Origin: Bryoerythrophyllum caledonicum
Taxonomy: Eukaryota > Streptophyta > Bryopsida > Pottiales > Pottiaceae
DNA: 64,000 bases
Assembly (NCBI GenBank): GCA_963971425.1
Contig: OZ020521.1
Span: 6,713,519-6,777,518 of the forward strand
Direction: 5' to 3'
Shown: one piece after another, positions 10,954 to 22,496 of the stretch
Position numbering within the stretch: the stretch's first letter is position 1
Layout: each line of letters starts with the position of its first letter
Program-made: the position numbers and the translations under genes
The notes under the pieces: model-generated
Told to the model about the DNA's origin: nothing
The model's input: only the letters and a program-made list of their open reading frames with translations
Database searches by the model: none

Positions 10954-11470
10954 GGATTCGCCTAAATATCCCGGTCGAGCATTGTTTGTAAGGGTGGGGG
11001 AGGGTAGGGACAAAATTGGCCCCTATTTTATGTTGTAGGGGGCCCCTGTTTGATCATATTTGGGCCAAGGAGGGCATATTGAGGCCGCACGCCCCAAATT
11101 TGTCAAAAAAAAAATCCAAAAAAGCCTCTAGAGCCCTGAAAGCCAAAAGGTTAGAAAAATGGGCGTGGACAGGATATCCCCCAAGCTCGGACTTACCTGA
11201 GGTGAGCCCCGTCTTAATTGCATGGGCTCATTTTTCTGGCCCTCCCATTTTTGGGGGGCTCAGAGGTTTTTTTTGGATTTTCTTCTACGCCTACGGCTTA
11301 AGTTTAATCTTGTAGACCCCCTCTTGCTAAATTTAGGGCCCCATCCGAAAACAAAAACCCTCCTCCACCTGGTAAGTCCGAGTATGGGGATATCCTGTCA
11401 AATGGAGAAAAATGGACCATCCAAGGCTGAGGCTTGGAGCAACGCTAGACCAGGGTGAATAGGGAGATCC
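10954..11470. mobile_element. Mutator-like MITE, family 2, copy 2 (carries a nested MITE)
   Basis: The ends GGATTCGCCTAAATATCCCG and, in reverse complement, GGATCTCCCTATTCACCCTG pair. The flanks GACCAGAAT (10945-10953) and GACCAGATT (11471-11479) are a 9-bp duplication with one mismatch. It is inverted relative to copy 1 and 95 bp away. Another MITE is inserted inside (11162-11405). Confidence 0.75.
11162..11405. mobile_element. Mutator-like MITE, family 1, nested copy
   Basis: The left end GGCGTGGACAGGATATCCCC with GGACTTACC and the right end GGTAAGTCCGAGTATGGGG with ATATCCTGTC are inverted copies. The duplication AGAAAAATG is at 11153-11161 and 11406-11414 (9 bp, extendable to 10), so this insertion postdates the surrounding family 2 element. 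Confidence 0.8.
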
Positions 11471-11479
11471 GACCAGATT

Positions 11480-12014
11480 CTGAACCCATGACGCTCGTCG
11501 GGCCGTGTCGGTGGTATTAATTTCTGCATGAGTGGGACATAGAGCCGTCCCACGAGGCAGGCTCCGCATCCACGCCAAAGGTACTTGTGGTTGTTGACAT
11601 GGTGTTTTAAAACAGCAGCAGCTGGCCTGGTTATGCTCTCTGGCCCCGAGCCTCGTCAGCAGCCTCCGCGGGTCCACAGTGCTTTTCATGATGCCATAAA
11701 TGGGGGTTGTCGTTATAGCAGCCCACCCCTGAGCTTCCTGCCAAACTTCTTACCTGCTTCCTACACATTGCCCACGAGTGATGGCAGTGCACCGACATGT
11801 AAAGCCTCATAGCCACGACAACTGGTTCTATGTGTTTTTCTGGTCAAAGCGTAGCCTGAGGACTCTACACCGTCAGTGTACGGTACCCTCATATAACTAT
11901 ACGTACTTGCAAATTGTGTACAATAGGGGCCGCCTCGTGGTGTGTGGCGGGGACGGTAGGAAGGTTCCTATCTGGGGAGTCTCTGGGCCTGCTCCTTGCC
12001 TCCGGCCTTGCCTC
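11480..12014. other. Intergenic, nothing recognised
   Basis: Moderately GC-rich DNA with overlapping short open frames on both strands, none with recognisable protein features. Confidence 0.4.
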
Positions 12015-12017
12015 TAA

Positions 12018-13064
12018 GGACCAGTTTATACTTGGGGCTGGATTGAGGGCTAGTCCGACCTCTCCAAGTTTCAACCTATAGGGTCTTTCAATCTCTCAAA
12101 ATCCAACCCAAGAGCTTTATACTTGGGGCCACCCGGAACCACATTTCATCCTACATGTCGTCTTAGGTGGCATGGTTTTGGTGCCAAACCATCCGACCCC
12201 AAGGGAGCAATCGGGACGAGATTTAGGGTGGCCCAAACTCCCATCTAGGGCCAGATTTGATTCCTCCGTTGGATTCTTCAAATCGCTATCGTTAATTTAA
12301 AAAATATACATTTTATGATTTATTTTTTATTTTTATTTTGAAAAGATAATTTTTTGAAATTTTATTTTTGAAATTTAAAATTTATTTATTTTTTAAATTT
12401 TTTATTTACTTGTTTATTTATTATTTTGTTGTTTTTTTTGTTTTTTATTTGTTATTTTTCATTTTTTATTTTTGTTTTTTGTTTTTTATTTTTATTTTGA
12501 AAAAGTAAGAATACTCCTTCTTTTTGGATATGCACCCAAAAAAAGGGATTTGGTCAAATAAAGTAAATAATACTCTTTTTTACAATAGTCAAAATAGGAA
12601 GAGGAATTTAAAGTTGCATACATATGAAAAAAAACTCTTTTATTTTTGACCTATCAAAAATAAGAGAAAAAGTTGAATACAAAATTATGAAAATAGAAAA
12701 AATACTCGTATTTATTTTGAAATTTTAAATGTAGTAAGGAAAGAAAACAAATAGAGTAAATATGTTAAACCTATTTTTCTTTAAACTAAGAAAGCAACAA
12801 AGACAAAGGCTTGACATATGTGCTTCTATAATTTTTAGTTGAGCCTTATGAAAATCTAAGACACTTAAAAATTGGAAATTTAGCCCTAGAATCCGGCCCC
12901 AACACCTTACATTGACTAGGGCCAAGATGATGACTTTGAAATCCGGCCCTAGAATCCGGCCTCGATGCTTTACATTATTCGGGGCCGGATGGAAGAATTG
13001 GGGCCGGATTGAAGGCAAATCCGGCCGACCTTCCATCCGACCCATGCCTAATGTAAACTGGCCC
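12018..13064. mobile_element. PIF/Harbinger-like non-autonomous element
   Basis: The ends GGACCAGTTTATACTTGGGG and, in reverse complement, GGGCCAGTTTACATTAGGCA pair, with subterminal GGGGCCGGATTGAAGG-type repeats. The element is flanked by TAA on both sides (12015-12017, 13065-13067). GGSCMRGTTT ends with a TWA duplication are the PIF/Harbinger (Tourist) signature. The 1,047-bp interior is very AT-rich (12290-12720) and has no transposase. Confidence 0.75.
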
Positions 13065-13075
13065 TAAGATGACAC

Positions 13076-13130
13076 GTCGGGCATTACATGGAACTAGGCT
13101 ATAAGGGCAAAACCCCATGTAATGCCCGAC
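13076..13130. repeat. Perfect 16-bp stem hairpin
   Basis: GTCGGGCATTACATGG (13076-13091) and CCATGTAATGCCCGAC (13115-13130) pair perfectly around a 23-nt loop. A diverged direct copy of the left arm region occurs near 13424-13460. It could be the end of another inverted-repeat element. Confidence 0.7.
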
Positions 13131-14010
13131 CCAAAATTATCACTGTAGCTTCCCTACTTGCAAAATGTAGGGCCACTTCCATGTGTCACACCCAACGTGA
13201 CACTTCAACCTAAAATGAAGTAGGGGGGTAAACTTGGAGTCGGCCTTAATGTGTAAAGTGACTCTGACACAATCCATGACGCTCTGATTACTATGTAGGG
13301 AAGAAGGGGAGGTTGACACGCTTGAAAAGAGGCTCCACCATCCCCGAGATCATGAGCTACACTCGACCTTGCTTTTTCCGGGTAGGGTGAGAAGCTGGCT
13401 ATATGGAAGTGACCTAACCCCATCAGAGATGACGGATCGGACATTCAATGGAACCAAGTTCTAAATAGGCGCATATGCTAGTTGGATTTCGATCCCCATC
13501 TGGTCCTTGGAATCCCTGATTGGGAAATGGATGTTCATCCCCATGAACTAAAGAGGGTTCAGGTAGTACGCATGCTTTCTAGGAGGGCCTCCGGCTTTGC
13601 TCCAACAATCAGCTGCCAATGAGGCAATGGCCCTAGAGGTCCTCCCCGCTTATATTTCATTGATCCCCTCGCCTGATTTTTACCACATCTGTTGAAGATA
13701 TTGACCACATTCAATTTTCACTTCTATATTCAAGTCGATATTGATGATAGAGAGTTGGTGGTAGAGAGCCAATAGGGCTTGCTCCAGCCTTGCTTTGAAA
13801 AGATTGCAAAAGGTTCTTTAAAGAGCTCCATTCGTCGTGAGAACTAGTGGAGATGATTTAATTGTACCTTTGCAAATTATGTACCATACTCTCACAAAAA
13901 GGAAACGTAGGTAAGAAATAATTAAGTATACTTATGTGAGGGGTACTCTGTAGTATGTAGTGCGTATCCATTATTATTAGTTACATCCACACAAGCTGCT
14001 ATATTGGCAA
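13131..14010. other. Intergenic, nothing recognised
   Basis: No coding region or RNA gene that I can support; short open frames only. Confidence 0.4.
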
Positions 14011-14054
14011 CTTGCAGCAAAATTCCGTCGAGTGAGAGAAGATTTTGCTGCAAG
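14011..14054. repeat. 13-bp stem hairpin
   Basis: CTTGCAGCAAAAT and ATTTTGCTGCAAG pair perfectly around an 18-nt loop. There is no oligo-T run as expected of a Pol III terminator. Function unknown. Confidence 0.6.
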
Positions 14055-15428
14055 GTTATGAACCCACAAAGACTTGAACGTGTAACCACATGATTGTATA
14101 CAATAGTGTGGATCCATTATTGATGTGGATCACCTGTTGCAGTTTGTAGAGACAGTATCCCTTCGGAATGCATCCAATCGTCACTAAGTGCTTCCAAAGT
14201 AACCGCTCCGGTTTCGTTCCCACAGAGACCTAATGTTCTTTTCCAAATACTCCGAATTACTAAACTTATCACAGCAATTCGTTTATAAGTTAGCTATAAT
14301 CTTTACTTACGTAGGGTAGATCCGGATCCTTCCGGAGTCCGGATTTTGTTCAACGGTTTCCGAAAAGTAGTTTCCGGAAGTCTAGAGGGTAGTTTGATTT
14401 GTCTCTGTTTCTCTTCAGAGAGTCTCCTGGAGTTTTTCAGCGAGTGGCCGGAGCCCACTGATCCTGTTTTGTATAAGTGGCTGGATTTTCCACTGCCCTG
14501 TGACTTAAAGTGGCTAGGCACCCACTCTCCGGAACTTATAGTGACCGAACACCACTCTTCCTACGCTGCTAACTAGTGATTTGATTGCTGCTGCTAGACT
14601 TAGATTCTCACGACAACCGGAAGGCCTTCCGGATGCGGTCACACAAAGACAAGTCCGGACTACAACGACATTCCGGTAAGTAAGGCTACGATTCTCCGGA
14701 GGAAGGCTACCATTTGCGATGGGGTACTTGGTCTAGATTAACGTATCAGGCTTTTTCCTATCTTGGGGGAAAATTCCGGCCTTGACCGGAATCTAGTTTA
14801 AAATGGATTTTTCCGTAATCTAGAGATTACCAGGAACACCTCAAGCAGTTCATCTCTTCCCCTCCTGGCTACTTCCGGACCGTGGAGTCTACTAGGCACA
14901 CCTCTGCAATAGCCCCCCAGCTCTCCCAGGCAATCTCCCGACACAAATCCGGACCACTTTCCCTCTAGCAAAAACGATTGTATCACTCCACTGCGGAAGA
15001 ATACTACGCAACCACACACACAAGAATGGATCCGTCGCTCACGAAGTTCCACACATCACACCACAAGTACAAGATAGCAAGTCTAAGTACAAAAGGGCAG
15101 CGTATATTTCCAGGTGAGAAGAACAAGATCAAAAGGTTTTTTCCAAAACCTCTCTCCTAAGTACTAACTAAGTCCCTGCTAAACTTAGCCTTCCTCCTAG
15201 CTATCCTACGGAAAGTCCGCTACATCTTATCTAGATGATCCGAGAAATCTGGAAAGGTCCCAGATCGGATCGCAAATCCTAAAATCTCGGAATAGTTCCG
15301 GCTCCGGAATTCCACTTCTAACTAGAAAACTGGCAGTCGATTCCGTCAGCAGCCGGGTGCACTTGGGGCCCCATCGTTAATCATTGCTGATCCGAAATCT
15401 AAATAGAAAAAAACTAAACCTAACTAAT

Positions 15429-17434
15429 CTAAGTCGGAGTACCTGGTCCCCGGTTTCTCCCACTCCTGCAGAAGGGGGAGATGTCCACTGGAGTTTGTTG
15501 TTTACCCTTCGCCTTCTTCAATGTCGCGGGGGAAAGGTTGGTCTTCCGTGTGGATGGTCCGGCCGCTGGAGAAATCCTTGCCACCGGAGTTCTGGAGGCT
15601 GGCGGTGGAGGCGGATGTTCCGGTGAACCTTCCGGAATAGGAGGCGCTGGTGGTTCCGTCTCGGAAGCTGACCGAGTCTCCCGGACCAAGTCTATGTAGC
15701 TTCCGGACGGACTCCTTGGTCCGGGCGCCAATCTCCGGGATACGGACTTTGGTGGTGCCGGGAGGTCCCCTTCCGCGGGAGGATCTGGCAGACGCATGTT
15801 AGGTGGCGACAACAGATCCGGAAGCTTCTTCAGGATCTCACTCGTACTCGGGTTGGGAGGTAAGATACCCTCCGTCGGGGTCTGAGGTAATGGGGTGTCG
15901 AGAGACTCCGGATTCGCTGAGGTACCCGGAGCTGGAGTTGTCTTGGTCGGTGGTTCCGGAGGGGCCGTGGTCCGTTCCGAGGTTGTGGCTCCTTCCGGTA
16001 CTGGTGCTGCTGGGCCTTCTGGAAGCACCTGGGTGATGTTGTCAACTAGGAGCTTCATCTGCCCCTAGGTCCGCCCCATCTTCTCCGCTTGATCTACGAG
16101 AAATCGAATGATGTTGGTCCGGGTCACCTTCTTCTCCTTCTCCACTAGTTCGGTGAAGAGTTGACTCCGATTGACTACATTAATCGGCACCTCCAGAGCA
16201 TGCCGGACCTCCGTCAGAGCAGCTGCGGAGGCATTGGCCTTTTCCTCCGCTAGTTTCCAGCCCATCACCGCCAGAGCTGCTTTATGAAGGTAGTGCTTTA
16301 CCTTCTTCCCATCTCCGTGTTGGCCTTGTACATGTAGGAGATTTGGAGATGCAGCACCTTCATGTCCGTCTCCTTGCTCCGGAGTTCCTCTACCCTAGTG
16401 ATGACGTCTTCCAGCCGGTCGACGTCCAGACTTCGGAAGATTTGCTCTACGCTGGTAGTGATGATGTAGTTGGTCTCCTTAAGCAGCCCAACTCTCCAGC
16501 CGATTTCGCGTGTGAGCTCGTCCATCTGCTTGAGCTGACCCTTGGAGTCCTCCCGGTCAACCTTCCTCTTCTTCCGGCTGGTTTCCGCTGAGGGTCCGGA
16601 CTCGTCTTCTCCGGACGATGCGGATAAGTTGCGGGTCTCCGGACCCTCCGGCACTGGCTCCTTCCCCCTAGGTCTCTTCAGAGTCCTTCGGCCTTCCGGA
16701 GTGCCTATGCTTGTTGCTTCCGGCACAGGCTCCTTCCCTCCGGATTCTTCCTCCTCCGACTCGTCACCTCCGTATTTCTGGAAGTTGAGAATTTCGTCGT
16801 ACTGCCTGACCTCCGCCGGAGTTAGCTACTGGTGGTGACAGTAGAGGTGCACCACATATGAGGCCAGAGGTGTTGCCGATTTCTTCACCTTCTGGAGATT
16901 GGCCACAAGACGGCTGATCATCTCGGCCATGAGCGTACCCCAGTCTACGACTATCTTCCCCCGGAGCGCTTCGAGGAAAGTGCAGGCCCACTTTGCCACC
17001 ACATGTCTCGGCTTTTTTGGATGGAAGACAGGGTTTAAAAATCCTAGCACGAGCTGGGCATCTTGGTGCCGAAGGTCCTGCAGGTTGTAGCCATCCTTCG
17101 GGTCCACTGGTCCTTCGAATTCGTCCGTCACGAACTCGTCCCCCCGTTCCACCACCTTCGTACGGCTGGCCCGGAAGTCGTATGCCTGAGACCATTCCGG
17201 AACTCCCCATTCCTGGACGTAGACCTCCTCCTAGATGCCCCAGGCAACTTCGAGCAAACCCTCGCACCCCATCGTCTTCAGGCTCTCTTTCAGCAGACTA
17301 TACTCGTCCGGGTCTGTTGGGATGTCTGGTATAATGCGGGTCAAGGGAGGGAGCGCAACGGCCGGCTCTTCGTCTCTCCAGCGGTGCCCATCTCTATCAG
17401 TCCGCTTCTTCTTGGCCATGGGGACCGTCTTCAT
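15429..17434 (-). pseudogene. Broken minus-strand gene, gag-like or hypothetical
   Basis: From ATG 17434 (MKTVPMAKKKRTDRDGH) a single frame reads to about 16300, crossing TAG at 17231-17233 and 16826-16828. A frameshift near 16300 then moves to the frame that continues through TAG 16065-16067 to 15429. The protein would have a basic start, a globular region (FLNPVFHPKKPRHVVAKWAC, WGTLMAEMISRLVANLQKVK), an acidic Ser/Glu stretch, a basic KRPRGKE/SRKKRKV segment that could be a nuclear signal, a helical charged region (LTEVRHALEV, ELVEKEKKV) and a Pro-rich tail. I do not recognise the family. The layout would suit a retroelement gag or a lineage-specific nuclear protein. All three in-frame stops are TAG, discussed separately. 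Confidence 0.55.
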
Positions 17435-17575
17435 CGAATAGACCTAATTCCTTACTTTCCCTCGATGTTGTCCATGCACACACCGTACTCATACAAACCC
17501 TCCCTAACGGACGCACGTCCGTTCTAACCGTCTAAGCTTTCAACCCTAACAGCAATCGGTTAGAGAACCAAAAGA

Positions 17576-17586
17576 GTGAGAGAGAG

Positions 17587-17657
<71 letters not shown>

Positions 17658-17709
17658 TAGAGAGAGAGAGAGATAGAGAGAGAGAGATAGAGAGAGAGAG
17701 AAAGAGAGA
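17576..17709. repeat. (GA)n microsatellite
   Basis: About 130 bp of nearly pure GA repeats lie upstream (in the minus sense) of the broken gene. Long open frames here are repeat artefacts. Confidence 0.95.
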
Positions 17710-18045
17710 GAACTGGAGCAAAACCTCAGCACGTGGAGACGAAGTGAAAAGAAAGAGTTTCCCTCCAAACCTAGCCTTTTGTAGTCTGGCCGTTAGTACG
17801 GCTCATCATGACAATTGATGGTGACCGCTCCGGCTGACGGTTCCGGATAACAGACTGACCCGGAATTCCGTTAATTACTCCGGCTCCGCGTTTAGCAGCT
17901 TTAGGCTCAATTAGGGTTTGTAGTCAAGTCCATCCGGCTTTATTCTTATATGAAGACTACAGGCTGTATTCTAGCACGAACTATCGTAACTAATTAACTA
18001 ATTTTTTTTTGTTTTGGCCGGAATTTAAGATTAACTTCCGGCACC

Positions 18046-19640
18046 ATGTGGAAACGGAGTCCCACACTTTTCCTGACTCCTTGTTGCGTCTACTGCACGT
18101 TGTGCTTCTCGCCTGCGATGTTCGTTCTTTTCGGAGGGGCACGCTTCTCTTTTGTCTTTTCTGCCTGCTCCAAGAGGTCCGCTCGCAAGGGAGGGCGGTT
18201 CACTGGGTGGATGCTGGTTTCTTGTGCGCCTGCTATGTTCATCTTGAGATCGTCGCTTATCTGCCTGGCTGCTGGAGGTATTGGAGAGCTTCTGCCTGGC
18301 AATGGGCTGGTGCTTGGTGCCGGGGGCGTGTTGTCTTCGGTCGATGAAGAGTGTTGCTCGAGAGGGGTGCCTCTCTCCTCGTTGATAGCGGCGAAATATA
18401 TCTCCATGTTGTAGGTCCGTGTATGCGTGCGGTTTTCTTCTCTTCTTAGAGTTGTGAGTGTCATTGAGCAAGATTATGCCGTCATGAGTCCTGGGCGGAT
18501 TTCTCCAGCGCTTCCGCTCTTGGGAGTGACTTGTATCTGGTATATTTACTGTACGCTCACTAAATTTGTTAATTTTTTTCTTGCATATTTATGTGTGCTA
18601 TCTACGTGAGTGTTCAAGTAGTTATTAAGAGTGGGAATGCAATGTATTAAAACAGGACAAGGTTTGGAAGAGGAGCAAGCCTGGTAGTTGGTCTTCGTGT
18701 GGAGCGTGCTGGCCCTGTTCCTTGGCCTCATTTTGCTCATGTTGTAGTCTGTACTACTTGCATGTGGAAGGTGATGCCTTGAAGTTGATCTTTTGTAAGG
18801 TTGTATGTAGGGATTCGTTGGCTAGAGACCGTTTCTTCGGTTCTTGTTTCAGATTCTGCAAGGGTCCCATAACGCTTCCACGAGGTGCGAGATTTCACGC
18901 TTTTGATGTAATGTATGTATTGGTTAAGTGGTGTTATTCTATTTTCTAATTCTTCTAGTGGGGTGCGTGTGATGTTGGATTTCCTTTCTAATTCGTTGTG
19001 TCGTGAGGTGTGGTGACAAACAGTGTGTGGAGAGTGTGAGTAGTGGTAAAGACAGCAACTGTAGAGAAAAAACGAAGTGAGACAAAGTAGAGTGGTTAGG
19101 TTTAGAGTGAGCATGATTTTGGTGTTTTCCTTGCTCTTCAGCTCTGTCGCAGGGGTGGATCTCGCTTGGTGCGATAATATGCTTGCTCCGTATGCGCTTG
19201 TTGTCTCCTCTACAGTTCCCCTGTGACTCCGGCGGAGCAGGTTGGCGGAGTAGATTTGGGGAGTCTCGAGCTGGCTCCGGCGGGGCAGGTTGACGGAGCA
19301 GATCTGGGAAGTCTCGAGCTCGGTCCGGCGTCTTACTAGTAGGGAGTGTTGTGTCTATCTGTTTGCAAGTGATGTGCGTGATTGTGCGCGGTGGGTCTAG
19401 TGTTGTGCCTATTTTGTTTGTCTTTGCTATCGAACTTCTAGTATAGCCCAGCTGCGCTAGATCTGTTTCGTCTACCACTGTGATATTTTCTAAGGTTTCT
19501 AGGGAGTAGGGGAAGGAGGAGTGGGTAGATCTGAACCACCTTAATCTAGCTATCGAGATTGGATCTGGCTAATATGTGTGCGCAGTGAGTACAATGGTGA
19601 TAGATCTTGATAGCCAACACATAGGTTCCCTTACTTTTTA
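18046..19640 (-). mobile_element. LINE F 5' leader fragment
   Basis: The motif GCGGAAGCGCTGGA (18504-18517), a GTGATGCCTTG-type block near 18768 and the repeated AGATCT blocks near 19530-19610 match the leaders of D and B, read on the minus strand. The GAGCTCCG terminus is missing and no ORF1 follows at the left, where the TTCCGG-rich block begins. The open frames in this region are low-complexity. Confidence 0.55.
18504..18517 (-). promoter_or_regulatory. Conserved leader motif GCGGAAGCGCTGGA (F)
   Basis: Identical 14-nt match to the motifs in D and B, same strand relative to the LINE. Confidence 0.5.
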
Positions 19641-19999
19641 GTGTACCTCTAATGATCTCCTCACAATGTGTTCACCTAGCGCCTAACTCAACACAAATCT
19701 GAATCTTTTTTGTCCATTCAACACATGGTTGTTTCAGCATCCTTCATACACAAAAAAAACACTACAAAGGAGAGGACATTCACCAAGCCCAGCACCTCTT
19801 GACAACTCTGATGCATGTTTTTGCAACTAACTCCTCACCCCCCCTCACCTGAAAACGTGGAGCGTTTTAGCTATTCATTTTCGTCCCCCCATTAACAAAC
19901 TTGAAGGCACCATGTGTGAATGGGAGAAATATTTGATGAAATGTTTTGTCTGAACAGAAACTTTCTCAATTTCTTTAGGAGTGACATTCTTCATATTTT

Positions 20000-20995
20000 T
20001 CAGCGTTGACCCTTTAAGGGCGAGGCCAAAGCAACCATGGGCAGAATCTACAAAGGTCGTGGATTATGCTAACTGTCATGTTGGCAACCAATACATTGTA
20101 CCCATGGTCACTCTGGCCTCGTCCTTAACCTCTAAAGGCCCAAGGCATTTTCACACCAAAAGCACTTCAAAACTCCTTGTTCTAGTGCAATGAGTAAGTT
20201 GGAAAACAAAAACTTATACTTTTACCTCTAACCCTAGGATCTAAATTAAAGCTTATTAAATGATGTCCTCACAAATTTCAGAAACTTTGACTGCACGTAT
20301 TGAAAGATTATAGTGTTTGAAGTAGAGAAAACGGTTCATTTCTTCCCCGTGTTGAGTGGATCAACAAACTTTGACTTCACTTGGGGTCAAATTTTTGCAC
20401 TACACAAGTCTAAATCCATTGTAACCATTGTGTTGAGCATGATGTAAGATCCATGTACACCAATTTTTAGAGGTAGAGGAAGGGTGTAGCATACTCAAAA
20501 CAAATGTGCAAAGAGTGGAGGTTCAATGACACCACATATTGTTGTGGAAAAAATAAAAAGTAAAAAAATATGAAGATCTCTAAGTTTTATGTGGAAAGGA
20601 AGAGGTTTTTTGGTACCTTGCCCGACAATGTGTGACCATGTGTGAAAATGTTCGACTTGGATTAATATGCTATTTTTCACTAAAGACAAGAACTTTTTTT
20701 GACGATTTGAAATTAAATAATATTATTTGCTAGTATTGAAAATCTCACATTCAATAGAGTGTTCTAGCAAAGATGGTGCCCAACAATCCTGCTCTCCCGG
20801 TTTGAAATTCAAAATCCTATAACTCTTTCAAAAAATGTGGGATTAAGGAAAAAATTGTTATCCTACTAAGACTTTAGTAATGCGCATTTACAATAAAAAT
20901 TTCAAAGAGGAATGTTAGAAATTGACAGCATAGGAACCTTATCAAACCTTCAAATTGGCATTTTATAACACTTGCTCCTTTAGGGGTTAAAGGGT
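20000..20995. repeat. Interspersed repeat, inverted copy of 9080-10010
   Basis: Starts near TTGACCCTTTAAGGGCGAGG and ends near AGGGGTTAAAGGGTTAAAG, so its ends are roughly inverted TTAACCCTTTA sequences. The interior is the reverse complement of 9080-10010 with many indels. No coding capacity. Confidence 0.55.
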
Positions 20996-21045
20996 TAAAG
21001 CAGAACAATTTTTCTCCCTTTGTGGACACAAGAATGTTTTCTAGC

Positions 21046-21323
21046 GATTTGACAGGATATCCCCCACGCTCCGACTTACCGCGTGGGACCACAAGGTGGT
21101 GGGGCCAAACCTGGCCCCTATTTTGTTTTTGGATGGGCCCCTATTTATAGCAAGGTAGGGTCATAGAAGGTAAACAATGGCCGTAGGTCCCAAATTTGTC
21201 CCCAAAATTTAAAAAAAAAGCCTTTGGACCCCCCAAAATAAGAGGGCTAGAAAAATGGCCCCATGCAATTAAGATGTGGCCCACCTCGGGTAAGTCCCAG
21301 CGTGGGGATATCCTGTCCACGCC
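21046..21323. mobile_element. Mutator-like MITE, family 1, best copy
   Basis: A 278-bp element with inverted ends GACAGGATATCCCCCACGCT (left) and, in reverse complement, GGCGTGGACAGGATATCCCC (right), both followed by GACTTACC. It is flanked by GTTTTCTAGC at 21036-21045 and 21324-21333, a perfect 10-bp target-site duplication. The 9-10-bp duplication points to Mutator-type transposition. Noncoding. Confidence 0.85.
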
Positions 21324-21333
21324 GTTTTCTAGC

Positions 21334-22056
21334 ACATGCAAGTTCATGTGCAAGTTCATACAGTAAAGTTGGAATGATTTACTAGAAGGATTCTTCACTT
21401 TGGTTAACTTTTGGCAACCTTTACAGTTCATTGAAGTACTCCCAAGGTTCTTCTTTCTCATACTTTATATCTCAGAAGGTTGGATCTGCTGTTTTCCAAT
21501 GAAAATTTGTTGTTTGCCACTGCAATTTTGTTGTTCTGATCCGTTTCAAGAATGGGCCAATAGGCTCCCACAATGCCATGCCTTGCAACTTTGGATTGTT
21601 CCCATGCCGCCTCCCATACGTGAGCAACCTTTTTCTTGTTATTTGAACAAATTTGATTACGTACAGACCCAACGAATGGCCATATACTGACTTTTTGAAC
21701 TTTACAATGGGTATCAGGCTGTTAAAGTTTGTTAAAAATAAATATTACAATCTGCAAAGTTCAAAAGTTAAGAATCACAGTCAGCTCCCTTTACAAGATC
21801 ATCTGTTACAACAACCATTTCATTATAATAGTCTGCTTGGGTCCATAACAAATATTTGCTCTCTAGAGCAATAGTATGCTAGTAACATCAACATCTATCA
21901 AGTTGAAAGGCATCCTCCATGACATCCATTGCACGTAACTACCATAATCAACCATGTGCACTATAGTGGGCGCTCCAGATATTAGCCACTCTTTATAGCA
22001 AGCAAATTTTTGGTAAAACAAACTAGAGCTGACTACAGATGTTTTAGAGATTTCAT
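21334..22056. other. Intergenic, nothing recognised
   Basis: AT-rich DNA. Short frames on both strands lack recognisable features. Confidence 0.4.
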
Positions 22057-22496
22057 TAGAGTTTTCCTGAAAGTACCTAGTATGGCTACCTTGGATTAAA
22101 TCCAACATACTTAATTTTATTAGTTGGCCTGAATGTTGCCTCCAAAAATTTAAGATGCAAAAAGGTTGGGTTACGAGGTGATTTAGGGTGCAGCCATGAA
22201 TGGAGGAGACTATATGGTGATGTAGAAATCATGCACATATGCATGTGGAACCTAGGTTTAGGAGCCTGGATGGAGCTATGTAAACATTGTAGTCTATTCA
22301 AGGAATGCCAGCCTATGGACCATGAAATATGCAAGGTGGTATTTCTCACCCTCTAAATATTTCTATTTTAAAATCTCACCGTACTTTTGTGATTAGAAAA
22401 GGACACAAGGTCCTTTAAAAAAAGGTGCTACAGTGGGTCTTTTTGGCCGACATAAGGTGGTCACCCTCTAAAAATCAAACTTCCAGGAAAACTCTA
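22057..22496. mobile_element. TA-flanked MITE (440 bp)
   Basis: The ends TAGAGTTTTCCTGAAAGT (22057-22074) and, in reverse complement, TAGAGTTTTCCTGGAAGT (22479-22496) are 18-bp inverted repeats with one mismatch. The outer TA probably is the duplicated target, as in Tc1/mariner (Stowaway-type) MITEs. The ends match those of the element at 6736-8922. Noncoding. Confidence 0.65.

Larger units (their letters stand above)
14300..18045. mobile_element. TTCCGG/TCCGGA-rich block, possible decayed retroelement
   Basis: The hexamers TTCCGG and TCCGGA recur at very high density from about 14300 to 18040 and stop abruptly on both sides, unlike the AT-rich flanks. The block holds a broken minus-strand gene (15429-17434) and a GA microsatellite. 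On the right it joins the leader of LINE F. I looked for long terminal repeats and found none by eye, so its class is open. Confidence 0.4.

Noticed and set aside
13076..13130. tRNA or small structured RNA gene
   Set aside because: Single long perfect stem, no cloverleaf, no A/B boxes and no Pol III terminator.
15429..17434. TAG recoded as glutamine
   Set aside because: TAG terminates ORF1 of B at the conserved position and TAA/TAG/TGA act as lesions in the LINE copies; decay is simpler.
17532..17818. Ser/Leu-rich and Arg/Glu-rich frames across the GA repeat
   Set aside because: Translation of a (GA)n microsatellite in different frames.
14300..18045. Complete LTR retrotransposon
   Set aside because: I could not find matching long terminal repeats, a primer-binding site or a pol region.
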